From Bacteroidales bacterium (lineage in GTDB: Bacteria; Bacteroidota; Bacteroidia; Bacteroidales; Muribaculaceae): a stretch of 64,000 nucleotides of DNA. The translations under genes and the position numbers were made by a program. Within the stretch, counting starts at the first letter, position 1, and every line of letters starts with the position of its first letter. The stretch covers positions 62,001 to 126,000 of the forward strand of contig SFGS01000002.1 of assembly GCA_004557565.1 (NCBI GenBank), read 5' to 3'. Positions 41,518 to 49,981 of this stretch are shown here, in pieces. The notes beneath the pieces are model-generated. The model searched no databases. It worked only from the letters and a program-made list of their open reading frames with translations, and was not told the origin of the DNA.

Positions 41518-42186
41518 ATGTTTGATAAATTATTGACTCTTCCTCTATTCCAAGGCATCAGTAAGCAGTCACTGTCGCAATTGGTTGAAAAATATCCTTT
41601 TCATTTTTTGAAATACAAGAAAGGGGACACGATTATAGAACAAGGCGATGTTTGCACACACATGAGATTTGTGGTTTCTGGTAGTGTGAACGTCGTAATA
41701 GAAAGTTCTAAAACCAAAGTGGAACTTAGCCAAACATTAGATGCTCCAGAAGTAATCGCCCCTGATTATCTGTTTGGAAGAACCACAGAATATCCTTGCA
41801 ATGTCATTGCCAATGAGGATTGCGGTGTGCTTCAAATTCAGAAAACCGACTATATTGAAATGCTGCAATCCGAAAAAATCCTGCTTTTCAATATTCTCAA
41901 TTACCTTTCAAGAAATTCGCAAAACAGAATATGGTCGTTTACTACCAACGCGGGCGGCAATTTCAATACTCGATTCGCGCTTTTGGTATATGAGTTGACC
42001 ACAAGAAATTCAAAAAACATCAAAATCACCTATAAGCAAAAAGACTTGTGCTTGTTGTTGGGCGTGCGGCGCACAACATTGGTGATGGCACTGGAAGAAC
42101 TACAACTACACAAAATAATCACATTTACTCAAAACGAAATTCAAATTCTTAATCGTAGAGCATTAGTAGAATTAATACACGCATAA
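41518..42186 (+). CDS. Crp/Fnr-family transcriptional regulator (1)
   Basis: 222 residues: N-terminal cyclic-nucleotide-binding-like jelly roll (KGDTIIEQGDVCTHMRFVVSG) and a C-terminal winged helix (KQKDLCLLLGVRRTTLVMAL). No FNR-type N-terminal cysteine cluster is seen. Effector unknown. It is 3 bases before a TSCPD protein and another family member follows at 42.5 kb, so the three genes probably form one redox- or stress-responsive unit. Confidence 0.85.
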   Translation: MFDKLLTLPLFQGISKQSLSQLVEKYPFHFLKYKKGDTIIEQGDVCTHMRFVVSGSVNVVIESSKTKVELSQTLDAPEVIAPDYLFGRTTEYPCNVIANEDCGVLQIQKTDYIEMLQSEKILLFNILNYLSRNSQNRIWSFTTNAGGNFNTRFALLVYELTTRNSKNIKITYKQKDLCLLLGVRRTTLVMALEELQLHKIITFTQNEIQILNRRALVELIHA

Positions 42187-42189
42187 ATT

Positions 42190-42435
42190 ATGGCAAATCT
42201 CACATACTACACTCAAGGCACTTGTTCGACTCAGATCGACATTGTGACAAACGGCGACATTATCGAAAACGTAGCCTTTTACGGTGGCTGTAACGGTAAC
42301 TTACAAGGAATTTCCATCCTCGTTAAAGGAATGAAAATCGACGACGCAATCAAAAAACTGGAAGGAATCAGATGCGGTTTCAAATCCACCTCTTGCCCCG
42401 ACCAATTGGCAAAAGCTCTCAAGCAATTGCGCTAA
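42190..42435 (+). CDS. TSCPD-domain protein (TIGR03905-like)
   Basis: An 81-residue protein with the full TSCPD signature: GTCSTQIDIVTNGDIIENV, GGCNGNLQGISILV and STSCPDQLAKAL. Three conserved Cys suggest metal binding; the domain is also found fused to class II ribonucleotide reductases. Stand-alone function is not settled. Placed 3 bases after a Crp/Fnr gene. Confidence 0.85.
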   Translation: MANLTYYTQGTCSTQIDIVTNGDIIENVAFYGGCNGNLQGISILVKGMKIDDAIKKLEGIRCGFKSTSCPDQLAKALKQLR

Positions 42436-42549
42436 CACATTATATATATCGCATAGATGCTTTTGTGTAGAGCCACATCTCTTACCATGTAGGATAATGG
42501 TGGTAAGTGACAATTTAATAATAAAGTAAACTAAATAAATGATTTGATT

Positions 42550-43131
42550 ATGAACACACTTAAACAACGGCTGAAACGCGAGTGTTCCTACACACCTGCC
42601 GACGACACTCTCGACAGATTTCTTGCCCTTGCACACACTATTCACCTCGCGCAAGACGAAGTGCTCATACACCCCGGGCAAAACGATTCCAATGTGTATG
42701 TGGTGAAAGATGGTATCGTGAGATTTGCAGATATGAATGGCGAGAAAGAAAGAACTTTTGCTTTTGCCACTCCCGGCACTGTGTTTATGTCGAAACATTC
42801 ATTCGTGAAACATCTACCGTCGTACTACCTTGTGGATGCCTGTTGTGATTCTACCTTGATGGCAGTGAAATGCGACGATTTCAATGCCTTAGTGAGGGAG
42901 TGCACAGATTTTGCCGTTTGGAGTTTACATTTGGCATGGGAAGAACTATTCTTTCAAGAATATAAAAATGTGAACGTGAATAATGGCACAGCGAAAGAGC
43001 GATACCTCGCTCTACAAAAGAATCGACCGGAAATTATTGGGAGAGTATATCAAAAAACCATCGCTTCCTATCTGGGAATATCGCCCGAATACTTGTGTAG
43101 ACTCCGAAAAATGCATAGCCAACATAAATAA
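42550..43131 (+). CDS. Crp/Fnr-family transcriptional regulator (2)
   Basis: 193 residues from ATG at 42550 (a TTG two codons earlier is less likely). cNMP-binding-like domain (AQDEVLIHPGQNDSNVYVVK) and a shortened helix-turn-helix (KTIASYLGISPEYLCRLRKM) near the C-terminus. No FNR-type cysteine cluster. A hairpin-like CTTACCA ... TGGTAAG lies at 42481-42508 in its leader. Confidence 0.8.
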   Translation: MNTLKQRLKRECSYTPADDTLDRFLALAHTIHLAQDEVLIHPGQNDSNVYVVKDGIVRFADMNGEKERTFAFATPGTVFMSKHSFVKHLPSYYLVDACCDSTLMAVKCDDFNALVRECTDFAVWSLHLAWEELFFQEYKNVNVNNGTAKERYLALQKNRPEIIGRVYQKTIASYLGISPEYLCRLRKMHSQHK

Positions 43132-43359
43132 AATTCATTTTTTTTCATCTTTTTTTTAAGCGATTGATTTATGTCAACCGCTATTTTGCTTTTTCACATT
43201 ACATTTGCCAAAAATTAAACAAAATTAAAGGGAAACAAATGATTTTGATAGAAAATAACAGCATCTTTTAGCATTTTTCTTAAAATCTATTATTTCTAAA
43301 AATTTTGTGATAACCATACTATTTTTATCTTTTTAATAAACTATAAAAATTCAAAGCTT

Positions 43360-44748
43360 ATGAAATGTAGAACTTTACTCTTTATGGCTACAGTGGCGCT
43401 TTCGAGCCTAAGCCTTTCGGCATTCAACTACAATGGTATTGAGTATGAAGCTGTCAGTGGTTCAACGGCTAAAGTATCGTCGGGAGTCAATGCCACCGGC
43501 GATGTCGTAATCCCCGAAACTGTCTACGACGGCGAAACTCCCTACACCGTAACGGAGCTTGCCAAGAGCTGCTTCCGCAGTGCACAAGTCAAATCGGTCA
43601 CTTTGCCCTCTACCGTCACTAAGATTGGTAGCAGCGCATTCAATAGCAGCACAGTAGAAACAGTGGTGCTCAACGAAGGTGTAACGAGCATCCCTCTCAA
43701 CACGTTCTATGCTTGTGCCAATCTGAAAGAAATTACGCTCCCTACCTCTCTCAAGAGCATTGGCACGCTCGCTTTCTATCAATGCGTTGCGCTCAAATCT
43801 GTAAATATTCCTGAAGGTGTTACGCTCATCGATGATTGCGCTTTCAAGGAATGTACATCGCTCGAGTCGGTAAAATTACCTTCTACTTGCACCAAATATT
43901 ATGAACAAACGTTCTCTAACTGCACTTCTCTCAAATCTATTACTATTCCTGAAGGCGTAACTGCAATTCCGGAAAGTTTTTGCTATATGTGTCTTTCCCT
44001 TGAGGAAATCAACTTCCCAAGCACGCTCACCATTATCAAAAACGGTGCTTTCACCAATTGTGAATCGCTCAAGGAACTCAACTTGCCGGCCTCTTGCGCC
44101 ACCATCAAAAAACGTGCCTTTGCCAATTGTAATTCGCTAACCAACGTTGTACTTCCTGAAGGTGTCGTTACGCTTGAAAGCGATGTATTCTATGAATGCA
44201 TCAATATGCGTTCCATTACACTTAGCTCCACTGTAGATGTGCTTGGTTTTGGCTCGCTCGGATGCTGGGAACTCCTGCCCGACAACACATATCGATGGGT
44301 ATTTTCCGACATTTACTGCAATGGCGATGTACCTCCACACTTTGAATACGACGATTATGCACGCCCCGAGCCCGATTTCTTCAGCCTTGAAAACTTCTCT
44401 GATGCACAAAAGTCGGCTTTCTACAATAGCATCACAATCCACGTACCCGACGAGGCTATCGATGCTTACAAGAATGCTGATATCTGGAAAAATTTCCCAA
44501 ATATCGTTGGTTCTTTGACGGGTGTGAACACCACTTTTGCTTCACCTGCACCCTCTGTGAAATGTATGGCAGGCAATGTGGAGATTGATGGCCTCGCACA
44601 AGGCGACGTAGTAAGTATCTACACCACCGATGGCAAACAAGTGTACAGCACTATGGCTTCTGCACCTTCTGCCACTATCAATAATCTTCCTTCCGGTATC
44701 TTGATTGTGAAAGCAGGCTCCACTGCTTCCAAAGTGCTGGTGAAATAA
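43360..44748 (+). CDS. BspA-like leucine-rich-repeat secreted protein with T9SS-type tail
   Basis: 462 residues, signal peptide 1-21. About ten LRR_5 (Treponema/BspA) repeats of ~23 residues with the core I-x-x-x-A-F-x-x-C-x-S-L-x-x-V-x-L-P (AFYQCVALKSVNIPEGV, AFKECTSLESVKLPSTC, AFANCNSLTNVVLPEGV). The last ~70 residues (GDVVSIYTTDGKQVYS, then LPSGILIVKAGSTASKVLVK) are the type IX sorting domain pattern. BspA proteins mediate adhesion to host or bacterial surfaces. The 228-base gap before it (43132-43359) holds no recognisable gene. Confidence 0.85.
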   Translation: MKCRTLLFMATVALSSLSLSAFNYNGIEYEAVSGSTAKVSSGVNATGDVVIPETVYDGETPYTVTELAKSCFRSAQVKSVTLPSTVTKIGSSAFNSSTVETVVLNEGVTSIPLNTFYACANLKEITLPTSLKSIGTLAFYQCVALKSVNIPEGVTLIDDCAFKECTSLESVKLPSTCTKYYEQTFSNCTSLKSITIPEGVTAIPESFCYMCLSLEEINFPSTLTIIKNGAFTNCESLKELNLPASCATIKKRAFANCNSLTNVVLPEGVVTLESDVFYECINMRSITLSSTVDVLGFGSLGCWELLPDNTYRWVFSDIYCNGDVPPHFEYDDYARPEPDFFSLENFSDAQKSAFYNSITIHVPDEAIDAYKNADIWKNFPNIVGSLTGVNTTFASPAPSVKCMAGNVEIDGLAQGDVVSIYTTDGKQVYSTMASAPSATINNLPSGILIVKAGSTASKVLVK

Positions 44749-44771
44749 GCATCACAATTATTACAAAATAG

Positions 44772-44817
44772 GAGGATGTATCCACATCATTTTTAAGGAT
44801 ACATCCTCTTTCTTTTT
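44772..44817 (+). terminator. Terminator of the BspA-like gene
   Basis: GAGGATGTATCC / GGATACATCCTC, 12-bp perfect stem with a 13-base loop, then TTTCTTTTT. Confidence 0.85.
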
Positions 44818-44897
44818 CCCATCAGCATAGAGCGAATGTGTTTGTTAGCAACGCTTCATTTCGCTTTATCTCCTACGATTGGTTACATCTATTAATC

Positions 44898-44930
44898 CAA
44901 AAAGAGGGCGTACCGCAGTGGCACGCCCTC
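44898..44930 (-). terminator. Terminator of the PFOR gene
   Basis: On the minus strand GAGGGCGTGCC / GGTACGCCCTC stem with a short loop, followed by CTTTTTGG, 25 bases after the stop. Confidence 0.75.
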
Positions 44931-44954
44931 TCCATTTTCTATGTTTGCTAATCA

Positions 44955-47900
44955 TTATTTAGCTTCAGGCTCAACACCCCATTGTTGTTGAGCTAAGCGG
45001 CGATAATTGTTGTAGCGCCATTGAGCATTGTCCTTAGCAGCACGGAAGAGTTCTTCTGCTTCGTCTGGGTATTGCTTCATTACTGATGCGTAACGAACTT
45101 CGCCCTTCAAGAAGTCGATGAAGTTGTCCCAGTTTGGAGCCTTACTGTCGAGGGTGAATGGATTCTTGCCTTCTGCTTCGAGAGCAGGGTTGTAGCGCCA
45201 GAGGTGCCAGTAACCGCATGCCACGGCCTTCGCTTCTTCTGCTTGGCTCTTACCCATACCAGCCTTCAAACCGTGGTTGATACATGGAGCGTAAGCGATG
45301 ATGAGTGATGGTCCATCGTATGCTTCTGCTTCACGAATTGCCTTGAGTGCTTGGGCATTGTCGGCACCCATAGCGATTTGAGCCACATATACATAACCGT
45401 AAGTAGAGGCAATCAAACCGATGTCTTTCTTGCGAACACGCTTACCAGCAGCGGCAAACTTAGCGATAGCACCAATAGGAGTAGCCTTAGATGCTTGACC
45501 ACCAGTGTTAGAATAAACCTCAGTATCAAGAACGAGGATGTTCACATTCTTACCAGAAGCGATAACGTGGTCGAGACCACCGAAACCGATATCGTAAGAA
45601 GCACCGTCGCCACCCACAATCCATTGTGAACGCTTAACCAAGTACTTAGCCAAACTCTTCACCTTTTGGTTGCAAGGCACATCGCTGTCAGCGATAGCTT
45701 CTTGAATCTTGTCGCTCAATTCACGGCTCTTAGGTCCGTCTTCGTAGTTGTCAAGCCATTCTTGGTAGAGAGCCTTAACATCGTCAGAAACGCTGTCGCA
45801 AGCAAGTGCTTCCTGAACATAGCCTTTCACGCGAGTGCGGAGCTTTTCGTCACCGATAAACATACCGAAACCAAATTCACAGAAGTCTTCGAAAAGTGAG
45901 TTAGCCCAAGCGGGACCATGACCCTTTTCGTTGGTGGTGAGTGGGGTAGAAGGAACGGCTGCAGTGTAGATTGAAGAGCAACCAGTTGCATTAGCTACCA
46001 TTTCACGGTCACCAAAGAGTTGAGAAATGAGTTTGAGATATGGAGTTTCACCACAGCCAGAGCAAGCACCGTTGAATTCAAAGAGTGGAGTTGCAAATTG
46101 TGAGTTCTTCACATTGAGCTTGGTGTCGATGAGATGTTGCTTTGAAGTAACATTCTTGATGCAGTAATCCCAGAGTTTTTGGTCTTGTTCGTGTTCCATA
46201 AGTGGAGCCATTTCAAGAGCCTTAGCTCCCTTCTTGCCAGGACATACGTCAACACAGTTGCCGCAGCTCAAGCAGTCGAGCACGTCAACAACCTGAACGA
46301 ATTTGAGACCTTCTAAGCCCTTGCCGATAGCTTTGAGCTTTTCTTCTTCCTTGAATGGAGAGGCGGCTGATTCGTTTTCATCGAGAAGGAATGGACGGAT
46401 TGCAGCGTGAGGACAAACGTAAGCACACTTGTTACATTGGATACAGTTTTCTGCATTCCATACAGGAACGAAGTTGCCCACACCGCGCTTTTCGTAAGCA
46501 GCGGTACCGTTTTGCCAAGTACCATCTTCAATACCCTTGAATGCGCTTACTGGGAGCAAGTCGCCATCTTGTGCATTGATTGGACGAACGAGGTTGCGAA
46601 CGAACTCAGGAGCGTCGTCTTCAACAGTGTTTTCAATTGGAAGATTTGACCAAGCTGGATCCACATCGAGTTTCTTGTATTCGCCACCACGGTCAACTGC
46701 CTGATAGTTCTTGTTCACCACATCTTCACCCTTACGTCCGTAAGACTTAACGATGAATGCCTTCATTTGCTCAACAGCAAGGTCAACAGGAATTACGCCA
46801 GTGATGCGGAAGAATGCTGATTGGAGAATGGTGTTGGTGCGGTTGCCCAAGCCAATTTCCATCGCAATCTTGGTAGCGTTGATATAGTAAACTGTGATGT
46901 TGTTGTCAGCGAAATATTTCTTCACACGGTTAGGAAGATTATTTGCGAGAGTGTCGCCTTCCCATACGGTGTTAAGAAGGAATGTGCCATTCTTTTGCAA
47001 ACCACGAGTCACATCATACATGTGCAGGTAAGCCTGTACGTGACATGCCACGAAGTTTGGAGTGGTCACCAAGTAAGTTGAGCGGATTGGTTCGTCACCG
47101 AAACGGAGGTGTGAGCAAGTGAAACCACCCGACTTCTTAGAGTCGTAAGAGAAATATGCTTGGCAATACTTGTTGGTGTTGTCACCGATAATCTTTACAG
47201 AGTTCTTGTTAGCACCCACTGTACCATCAGCACCAAGACCGTAGAATTTAGCCTGGAACAAGCCCTTGCCACCTACAGCGATTTCTTCTTTCTGAGGAAG
47301 TGAAGTGAAAGTAACATCGTCAACGATACCTACAGTGAATTGATTCTTTGGCATTGGCAAAGCAAGGTTCTCATACACAGCAGTGATTTGTGCTGGAGTA
47401 GTGTCTTTTGAACCAAGACCGTAACGACCACCTACGATAAGAGGTGCGTTTTCTGTGCCATAGAAGCATTCCTTAACATCGAGGTACAATGGATCGCCAT
47501 TTGCACCAGGTTCTTTTGTGCGGTCGAGTACAGCGATACGCTTTGCTGTGCTTGGAACTGCAGAGAGGAAGTGCTTAGCAGAGAATGGACGATACAAGTG
47601 AACTGATACAAGACCCACCTTTTCACCTTGTTCGGTCATGTGGTCGATAGCCTCGCGGATAGCCTCGGTTACAGAACCCATTGCGATAATCACGCGGTCG
47701 GCATCTTTTGCACCATAATAGTCGAACAATCCGTATTGACGGCCAGTGATAGCGTTGATTTTGTTGATGTAGTCTTCTACGATAGCAGGAATTGCGTTGT
47801 AGTATTCGTTGCAAGATTCACGGTGCTGGAAGAATACGTCAGGGTTTTCGTTAGTACCACGAGTCACAGGGCTATCTGGATTCATTGCACGCTTGCGGAA

Positions 47901-48512
47901 GTTGGCAAGTGCTTCACGGTCCAAGAGTGGTTCCAAATCTTCTTGTTCGAGGGCCTCAATCTTCTGGATTTCGTGAGAAGTACGGAAACCGTCGAAGAAG
48001 TTCAAGAATGGAACGCTGCACTTGATAGCCGCAAGGTGAGCAACAGCTGAAAGATCCATAACTTCTTGTACAGAACCTTCGCAAAGCATTGCAAAACCTG
48101 TTTGGCGAGTTGCCATCACGTCTTGATGGTCACCGAAGATACAGAGAGTGTGTGATGCCAATGTGCGAGCAGTAACATGGAAAACGCCAGGAAGAAGTTC
48201 ACCAGCAATCTTATACATGTTTGGAATCATCAGCAACAAACCTTGTGATGCTGTGTAAGTGGTAGTGAGTGCGCCAGCCTGGAGTGAACCGTGGAGCGCA
48301 CCAGCAGCACCTGCTTCGCTTTGCATTTCCTGAACTGTTACAGTTTCGCCGAAAATATTTTTGCGACCAGCAGCCGCCCATTCATCGACATGCTCCGCCA
48401 TTGGCGAAGATGGTGTGATAGGGTAGATTGCAGCCACTTCAGTAAACATATAACTGATGTGAGCAGCAGCGGTGTTACCATCACACGTCATGAATTTTTT
48501 TTCTTTACTCAT
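44955..48512 (-). CDS. nifJ: Pyruvate:ferredoxin (flavodoxin) oxidoreductase
   Basis: 1185 residues from the ATG at 48512 (an ATG 18 codons upstream is in-frame but not family-like). Single-chain homodimeric PFOR: decarboxylates pyruvate to acetyl-CoA and reduces ferredoxin. Domains in order: pyrimidine-binding (YPITPSSPMAEHVDEW near 30), a middle domain, two 4Fe-4S sets (NCIQCNKCAYVCPHAAI and CLSCGNCVDVCPG near 680-755), a further Cys region (NGACSGCGETPYLK), and the TPP domain (GGDGASYDIGFGGLDHV, DTEVYSNTGGQASKATP). Central to fermentation. Confidence 0.97.
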   Translation of the reverse strand: MSKEKKFMTCDGNTAAAHISYMFTEVAAIYPITPSSPMAEHVDEWAAAGRKNIFGETVTVQEMQSEAGAAGALHGSLQAGALTTTYTASQGLLLMIPNMYKIAGELLPGVFHVTARTLASHTLCIFGDHQDVMATRQTGFAMLCEGSVQEVMDLSAVAHLAAIKCSVPFLNFFDGFRTSHEIQKIEALEQEDLEPLLDREALANFRKRAMNPDSPVTRGTNENPDVFFQHRESCNEYYNAIPAIVEDYINKINAITGRQYGLFDYYGAKDADRVIIAMGSVTEAIREAIDHMTEQGEKVGLVSVHLYRPFSAKHFLSAVPSTAKRIAVLDRTKEPGANGDPLYLDVKECFYGTENAPLIVGGRYGLGSKDTTPAQITAVYENLALPMPKNQFTVGIVDDVTFTSLPQKEEIAVGGKGLFQAKFYGLGADGTVGANKNSVKIIGDNTNKYCQAYFSYDSKKSGGFTCSHLRFGDEPIRSTYLVTTPNFVACHVQAYLHMYDVTRGLQKNGTFLLNTVWEGDTLANNLPNRVKKYFADNNITVYYINATKIAMEIGLGNRTNTILQSAFFRITGVIPVDLAVEQMKAFIVKSYGRKGEDVVNKNYQAVDRGGEYKKLDVDPAWSNLPIENTVEDDAPEFVRNLVRPINAQDGDLLPVSAFKGIEDGTWQNGTAAYEKRGVGNFVPVWNAENCIQCNKCAYVCPHAAIRPFLLDENESAASPFKEEEKLKAIGKGLEGLKFVQVVDVLDCLSCGNCVDVCPGKKGAKALEMAPLMEHEQDQKLWDYCIKNVTSKQHLIDTKLNVKNSQFATPLFEFNGACSGCGETPYLKLISQLFGDREMVANATGCSSIYTAAVPSTPLTTNEKGHGPAWANSLFEDFCEFGFGMFIGDEKLRTRVKGYVQEALACDSVSDDVKALYQEWLDNYEDGPKSRELSDKIQEAIADSDVPCNQKVKSLAKYLVKRSQWIVGGDGASYDIGFGGLDHVIASGKNVNILVLDTEVYSNTGGQASKATPIGAIAKFAAAGKRVRKKDIGLIASTYGYVYVAQIAMGADNAQALKAIREAEAYDGPSLIIAYAPCINHGLKAGMGKSQAEEAKAVACGYWHLWRYNPALEAEGKNPFTLDSKAPNWDNFIDFLKGEVRYASVMKQYPDEAEELFRAAKDNAQWRYNNYRRLAQQQWGVEPEAK

Positions 48513-48563
48513 GAGTTTGAGATTATGATTAATTGAATTAGTTATTGTAGATTCAAATTTATG

Positions 48564-48595
48564 CAAAATTACAAAAAAAATGCCTTTTGGTCAAC
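48564..48595 (-). promoter_or_regulatory. Promoter of nifJ
   Basis: Minus strand GTTG (48592-48595), 20 bases, TAATTTTG (48564-48571); leader about 45 bases. Confidence 0.5.
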
Positions 48596-48686
48596 TTTTA
48601 GTTGCCCTTACAACATTATTTAATAATAAAATTTAATAAAGCATATTTTGATGCTTGCACAGCATTAAATAATGATTATTTTTTAG

Positions 48687-48694
48687 TAATTTTG
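48687..48694 (+). promoter_or_regulatory. -7 element before the PP2C-like gene
   Basis: TAATTTTG, 30 bases before the chosen start at 48725. It supports that start over the in-frame ATG at 48602. Confidence 0.45.
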
Positions 48695-48724
48695 TCGTCC
48701 ATAAATAAACTATGCTTTTTCGCA

Positions 48725-49741
48725 ATGAAATTTGATTTAGACATTTATAATCACAAGGGAATGAGTGATTATTCTATTTTACCATCGGAGGAAAATAGAA
48801 ACTACATATATGTATTATCTAACAACCAAACACTTGCAAGCGAAGTCTACAACGAAATCATTACTTCGTATAATCTGAACAAACATTTCACTACTGATGA
48901 TTTCAACGAGGTAATCGACCATTTGAGTGGCGATTGTAGAGCAGAATTTAAAAAATCAGATTTTCTGCTCGTTGTATATAATGCAGGAGGTTGTTTTATT
49001 GCACAAACTGGCAAGACAAGAGCTATCCAAGTTCGCCCCGACGACCAGGAAATCGTGTTCGACTCACGCAACTTGGTTTTGGACATCTACAATTCCAAAG
49101 CAAGGGTTAGCCAGTTGACCGACTACAAGCAAGGCGACCTTCTGCTGCTCTGCTCACAAGAGGATATTGACGCAAAAGCGATTCGTCGCATTCTCTCCAA
49201 TCCCGAACTTTCTACTCAAGCGAAAAACGATCAGCTCAAGCAGATGAAAGAACTTGCAAATGCTTGCCATGTGCTGATTAACGCCACAAATGTTAAGGCG
49301 TCATTTTCGCTCAGTCTGCTGAAGAAAATCAGATTTAAATATGTGGCCTACGCGTTGCTGATTTGCGCAATAGCCGGTGTGGTGGCGTGGATGGTTACCT
49401 GCAACCCGTTAAAAGGAGGCGACGACGCTACTGTTGTTGACGAAGACACGTTGGTGAGCGTTAATTCGCCCCATAATGCCGACACTACGGTTAAGGTTGT
49501 TACCGAAACTCCGACAATAGCACCTAAAGACTCCACCAAAGCGACTCTTGTTGCAAAAGGCGTAAAAAAGGAGAAGAAAGAGGTGACTGAAAAAATTGAG
49601 GAGACTCCTATAACACAAGTAAGCAATGCTGATTCTAAAAAGAGTGTTGATGCAGAAAAGGCTCCAGCCGTTAAATCTGAGCCCAAGCATGAAGCACCAG
49701 CAGTGCCAACACCTGCGCCAGCAGCTCCAGCAGGAGAATAA
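48725..49741 (+). CDS. PP2C-like protein with one membrane segment and a Pro/Ala-rich tail
   Basis: 338 residues. The first ~200 residues follow the PP2C-type beta-sandwich order loosely (YIYVLSNNQTLASEVYNEII, ADFLLVV...AGGCFIAQTGKTRAI, YKQGDLLLLCSQEDID). The metal-binding DG and GDS motifs of true PP2C phosphatases are not evident, so it may be a non-catalytic relative. A membrane helix lies near 240-260 (VAYALLICAIAGVVAWMVTC), followed by ~75 residues of Thr/Lys/Pro/Ala-rich linker outside the membrane. I infer a membrane-tethered sensor or scaffold; confidence in the PP2C match is moderate. Confidence 0.55.
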   Translation: MKFDLDIYNHKGMSDYSILPSEENRNYIYVLSNNQTLASEVYNEIITSYNLNKHFTTDDFNEVIDHLSGDCRAEFKKSDFLLVVYNAGGCFIAQTGKTRAIQVRPDDQEIVFDSRNLVLDIYNSKARVSQLTDYKQGDLLLLCSQEDIDAKAIRRILSNPELSTQAKNDQLKQMKELANACHVLINATNVKASFSLSLLKKIRFKYVAYALLICAIAGVVAWMVTCNPLKGGDDATVVDEDTLVSVNSPHNADTTVKVVTETPTIAPKDSTKATLVAKGVKKEKKEVTEKIEETPITQVSNADSKKSVDAEKAPAVKSEPKHEAPAVPTPAPAAPAGE

Positions 49742-49765
49742 TATAATTTTAAAATAACTTTGACG

Positions 49766-49803
49766 TTACCACACAATCCACCCGATTTCGGATTGAGTGG
49801 TAA
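49766..49803 (+). terminator. Hairpin after the PP2C-like gene
   Basis: TTACCACACAATCC / GGATTGAGTGGTAA, 14 bp with one mismatch, 10-base loop. No U run follows, so termination is less certain. Confidence 0.45.
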
Positions 49804-49806
49804 TGT

Positions 49807-49931
49807 TTAACCCAAATCGGTCATTAGGGCTTGTGGTATTTCGGAGTTTTAGAAGAATGAATTTTGTTTGTCTTTTAATGAGTGATAGCGAGCTATTACG
49901 AATACACGGCCTGATGACCGATTTGGGTTAA
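49807..49931. repeat. 125-bp intergenic element with 18-bp perfect terminal inverted repeats
   Basis: TTAACCCAAATCGGTCAT (49807-49824) and its exact inverse (49914-49931) enclose 89 bases, inside which ATAGC-GA-GCTAT makes a second hairpin. Fourteen bases of the left arm (AATCGGTCATTAGG) recur at 903-916, and TTAACCCAAATC recurs at 58645-58656. It looks like a MITE or REP-type repeat of the genome. Confidence 0.7.
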
Positions 49932-49933
49932 AT

Positions 49934-49970
49934 CTGAATAAATCTCTTTTTTTATTCTGAATAAATCTCT
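49934..49970 (+). repeat. 14-bp direct repeat before the YbiT-like gene
   Basis: CTGAATAAATCTCT occurs at 49934-49947 and 49957-49970, just after the palindromic element and 12 bases before the start codon. Possibly a footprint of insertion of the element. Confidence 0.7.
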
Positions 49971-49981
49971 ATCTTATTATA

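Noticed and set aside
42481..42508. Hairpin before the second Crp/Fnr gene as a terminator or riboswitch
   Set aside because: The stem is only 7 bp, lacks a U tract and matches no riboswitch core I know.
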